Shown here: positions 61,782 through 64,000 of the stretch, piece by piece
Layout: each line of letters starts with the position of its first letter
Numbering within the stretch: the first letter of the stretch is position 1
Assembly (NCBI GenBank): GCA_903893815.1
Contig: CAITNS010000016.1
Coordinates: forward strand, 85,698 to 149,697
Length of the DNA: 64,000 bases
Source of the DNA: an uncultured Bacteroidota bacterium
GTDB taxonomy: Bacteria; Bacteroidota; Bacteroidia; B-17B0; Aurantibacillaceae
Direction: 5' to 3'
The notes under the pieces: model-generated
What the model was told of the DNA's origin: nothing
What the model saw: only the letters and a program-made list of their open reading frames with translations
Database searches by the model: none
Translations under genes and position numbers: made by a program

Positions 61782-63233
61782 ATGTCCGTTTACGATAAAT
61801 ATAAAGCAGTCATTGGTTTAGAATGTCACATTCAATTATTAACCAAAACAAAAATGTATAGCGACGATGTAGCCGAATATGGAGCTATGCCAAATACCAA
61901 TGTCAGTGTGATAACTTTAGGTCACCCAGGTACGTTGCCAAAAGTTAACAAACGCGCCATAGAGTTTGCCGTGAAATTAGGCGTTGCATTAAACTGCAGT
62001 ATTCGCGAAGAAAATCAGTTTGCTCGTAAAAATTATTTTTATGCCGATTTGCCAAAAGGCTATCAAATTACACAAGATAAAACTCCTATTTGTACTGGTG
62101 GTTATGTGGATGTAAAATTAAAAGACGGAACAGAAAAACGCATTAATTTAACGCGTATTCACATGGAAGAAGATGCTGGTAAAAGTATGCATGACATCGA
62201 TCCATTTGAATCATTAATTGACTTAAATCGTGCTGGAACACCTTTATTAGAAATTGTAACGGAACCCGATTTTACTTGTAGCGACGAAGCGTATGTGTAT
62301 TTAACGGAAGTAAAAAAACTAGTACGTTACTTAGATATTTGCGATGGGAACATGGAAGAAGGCTCGCTACGTTGTGACGCCAACGTCTCTGTGATGTTAA
62401 AAGACGCTAAAGAATACGGAAAAAAAGTAGAGGTTAAAAACATGAACTCTTTCCGTAATGTGCAACGTGCTATTGATTTTGAAATTAAACGTCAGATTGA
62501 TTTATTAGAAGCAGGTGAAGATATAGCCGGAGAAACAAGAAGTTTTAACGCAACAGATGGCTCTACATTTGCTTTAAGAAGTAAAGAAAACGCTAATGAT
62601 TACCGTTATTTTCCAGAACCAGATTTACAGCCTGTTTTTATTACACAAGAATACATTAATACCGTAAAGGCACACATGCCTGAGTTACCAAATTCTTTAT
62701 TAAAGAAATTCACTAAAGAATTTGGCTTATCAGAATACGATGCACTTAACTTAACCGACTTAAAAGGTTTAGCATTGTATTTCAATGAATTAGTTTCTTA
62801 CACAAAAAATTATAAAGCAGCAGCTAACTGGATGATGGGAAGTATCAAATCTTACCTAAACGAAAATGCCATTGCTATTGAACAATTCAACGTAAAGCCA
62901 AAAACCATTGCTGATTTAATTGCGTTGATTGACGAAGGAAAAATTTTTAATGCGGCGGCAACTCAAAAATTATTTCCAGAGTTGATGTTACATATGGATG
63001 AAGCGCCTTTAAGTATTGCGCAGCGTTTAGACATTATACAAAGTAATGATACAGGCGCTTTACAAGAACTAGTAAATCAAGCATTAGCAAAATATCCTGA
63101 AAAAATTGCCGAATACAAAAACGGTAAAACTAATTTATTAGGTTTATTTGTTGGCGAAGTTATGAAAATGGGTAAAGGCAAAGCCGATCCTAAATTGGCG
63201 AATCAGTTAGTGAAGGAAGCTTTGGAGAAGTAG
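61782..63233 (+). CDS. gatB: Aspartyl/glutamyl-tRNA amidotransferase subunit B
   Basis: A 483-residue GatB. With GatA and GatC it converts Glu-tRNA(Gln), and often Asp-tRNA(Asn), to the amidated forms by transamidation. VIGLECHIQLLTKTKMYS at the N-terminus, LGHPGTLPKVNKRAIEFAVK, RKNYFYADLPKGYQITQ, RIHMEEDAGKSMHD and DFNRAGTPLLEIVTEPD-like blocks are diagnostic, and the C-terminal YqeY-like tail (ALQELVNQALAKYPEKIAEY) is complete. The start is ATG 61782 (MSVYDKYKAVIG); the 20 codons upstream have no GatB character. The stop codon lies at the edge of a dispersed repeat. The other subunits are not in the window. Confidence 0.97.
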   Translation: MSVYDKYKAVIGLECHIQLLTKTKMYSDDVAEYGAMPNTNVSVITLGHPGTLPKVNKRAIEFAVKLGVALNCSIREENQFARKNYFYADLPKGYQITQDKTPICTGGYVDVKLKDGTEKRINLTRIHMEEDAGKSMHDIDPFESLIDLNRAGTPLLEIVTEPDFTCSDEAYVYLTEVKKLVRYLDICDGNMEEGSLRCDANVSVMLKDAKEYGKKVEVKNMNSFRNVQRAIDFEIKRQIDLLEAGEDIAGETRSFNATDGSTFALRSKENANDYRYFPEPDLQPVFITQEYINTVKAHMPELPNSLLKKFTKEFGLSEYDALNLTDLKGLALYFNELVSYTKNYKAAANWMMGSIKSYLNENAIAIEQFNVKPKTIADLIALIDEGKIFNAAATQKLFPELMLHMDEAPLSIAQRLDIIQSNDTGALQELVNQALAKYPEKIAEYKNGKTNLLGLFVGEVMKMGKGKADPKLANQLVKEALEK

Positions 63234-63268
63234 CGTCATTGCGAGGAGGCACGACAACGCAATCTCAC
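63233..63268. repeat. CGTCATTGCGAGG..CGCAATCTC dispersed repeat
   Basis: GTCATTGCGAGGAGGCACGA followed by CAACGCAATCTC, with ATTGCG (63238-63243) complementary to CGCAAT (63258-63263). This repeat type is seen between genes of many unrelated bacteria. It begins at the gatB stop codon. Confidence 0.55.
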
Positions 63269-63340
63269 ATTTTGCCATCATAATAAATTGAATTGCCACA
63301 GTTCGCTTTACGGACTATGGTGTAGAAACCTAAACATTTC

Positions 63341-63362
63341 TTTTAACCACATAGGCACATAG
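63341..63362. repeat. Partial copy of the ACCACATAGGCACATAG element
   Basis: These 22 nt are identical to 61555-61576. They supply the last codons (MCLCG and stop) of the truncated toxin gene. Confidence 0.6.
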
Positions 63363-63534
63363 TGGAGTTGCTACCTTTGAGTGGACAAAAAAGAGGATTG
63401 TTGTTAATTTCCTCCGAGCATTTAAATATATAATCAGAAAACTTTAAACCTAAATTTGGCTGTTGTGTATTATACCACTTTTTAGCTTTTGCAATACAGG
63501 TTATAGCTCGGTTTGTAAATATTAATTGCTGCAT
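63343..63534 (-). pseudogene. Truncated ParE/RelE-type toxin
   Basis: A 63-codon remnant. MQQLIFTNRAITCIAKAKKW then YNTQQPNLGLKFSDYIF matches the N-terminal two-thirds of ParE-type toxins (hydrophobic strand, then helical A-x-x-W-Y-x-x-Q-x-x-G-L-G-x-x-F). Intact members have about 95-100 residues with further strands. After NNPLFCPLKG the frame enters unrelated DNA and ends in the ACCACATAG repeat. ParE toxins inhibit DNA gyrase; this copy lacks the C-terminal strands and should be inactive. It starts 5 nt after the stop of a matching antitoxin remnant. Confidence 0.6.
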
Positions 63535-63539
63535 GAAAA

Positions 63540-63791
63540 CTATTTACTGTTAATAATAGCTCTTGCTTGTTCAATTGAATAATATTTTAATTTTCCGGCT
63601 TTATGCTCGCTTAATGTTTTATCTAACTCAGCCTTTTGCCCTTTGGTTAAAAGACTTTGCTCACCAACATCATGTTTATATATCTTCAAAATATTATAAA
63701 CTGCCTATAATAAATCATTATCAATATCATCAACATATTGATGTACTTTTTTTCTGAGAGTAGTTGTGGTAATAATGGTAACTTTAAACAA
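63540..63791 (-). pseudogene. Broken antitoxin of a ParE-type module
   Basis: In one minus-strand frame: MFKVTIITTTTLRKKVHQYV then DDIDNDLL, a TAG stop, then AVYNILKIYKHDVGEQSLLT, KGQKAELDKTLSEHKAGKLK and YYSIEQARAIINSK. The C-terminal LTxxQKxELDxxLxEHKAGKxKYYSxE pattern is that of antitoxins paired with ParE-type toxins. The gene has a nonsense codon in the middle and only a TTG as possible start. It directly precedes the truncated toxin in normal operon order. Together they are a decayed type II toxin-antitoxin pair. Confidence 0.55.
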
Positions 63792-63861
63792 AGATAAAAC
63801 ATAAAATATAAATTATCTAGTAAAGTGAAATGCATTTATAATAATTTCATAAACTTTTCTA

Positions 63862-63899
63862 AAACAAAAAACCCCCACTAAATAAATAGAGGGGGTTTT
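63862..63899 (-). terminator. Terminator of the rRNA operon
   Basis: AAAACCCCC (63868-63876) pairs with GGGGGTTTT (63891-63899). On the minus strand the stem is followed by TTTTTTGTTTT, right after the 5S rRNA gene. Confidence 0.75.
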
Positions 63900-63908
63900 A
63901 TTGTAAAA

Positions 63909-64000
<92 letters not shown>

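Overview
The window is a chromosomal segment of an AT-rich member of the Bacteroidota. Evidence: type A and type B type IX secretion (T9SS) sorting domains, a giant SprB-like adhesin, TAnnTTTG promoter elements, little use of Shine-Dalgarno sites, and Bacteroidota-typical families (TPR-SpoIIE phosphatases, WG-repeat protein, ComB, DUF4421-like, ORF6N). The species cannot be named from the sequence.

Layout. 1-1049: 5' part of an ABC exporter gene (minus). 1212-1367: rpmH, which is short but unmistakable, with promoter and terminator. 1462-4467: a secreted GH18 chitinase-like protein. 4541-18055: a surface-polysaccharide locus. It has a leftward arm (two GT4 glycosyltransferases and an O-antigen-ligase-like protein) and a tightly coupled rightward arm (ABC-2 permease, ATPase, double GT2 enzyme, MBOAT O-acyltransferase, two AlgJ/AlgX-like SGNH proteins, GT4). 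18100-24656: gcvT, comB, a membrane protein, an RluE-like pseudouridine synthase, a GT2-DUF2062 fusion, a frameshifted outer-membrane gene and two small-to-medium genes of unknown function. 24703-33020: WG-repeat protein, a very large orphan histidine kinase and a GT-C/TPR protein. 33197-40528: an interrupted TPR-SpoIIE gene, small lipoproteins, an L,D-transpeptidase-like protein, ORF6N and an intact TPR-SpoIIE gene. 40577-46542: radA, a patatin, dnaX, a carboxypeptidase-regulatory-domain protein and purN. 46622-57350: the 3427-residue SprB-like adhesin and a small secreted partner. 57500-63233: a third TPR-SpoIIE protein, dnaG and gatB. 63343-63791: a decayed ParE-type toxin-antitoxin pair. 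63909-64000: the 3' part of a 5S rRNA on the minus strand with its terminator.

How the genes work together. The polysaccharide locus would build, acylate and export a glycan across the inner membrane through the ABC transporter. T9SS would export and anchor the chitinase and the giant adhesin. Three TPR-membrane-PP2C proteins suggest serine/threonine dephosphorylation circuits.

Most notable observations. (1) dnaX carries an A10 run right after the clamp-loader core, abutted by a hairpin, with TGA as the next codon in the -1 frame: a likely gamma/tau slippage switch. (2) A 31-nt perfect palindrome lies inside the ORF6N coding sequence. (3) An A9 frameshift separates a signal peptide from an outer-membrane protein. 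(4) A single TAA splits a TPR-SpoIIE gene. (5) Several kinds of self-complementary intergenic repeat are present, one of which truncates a toxin gene.
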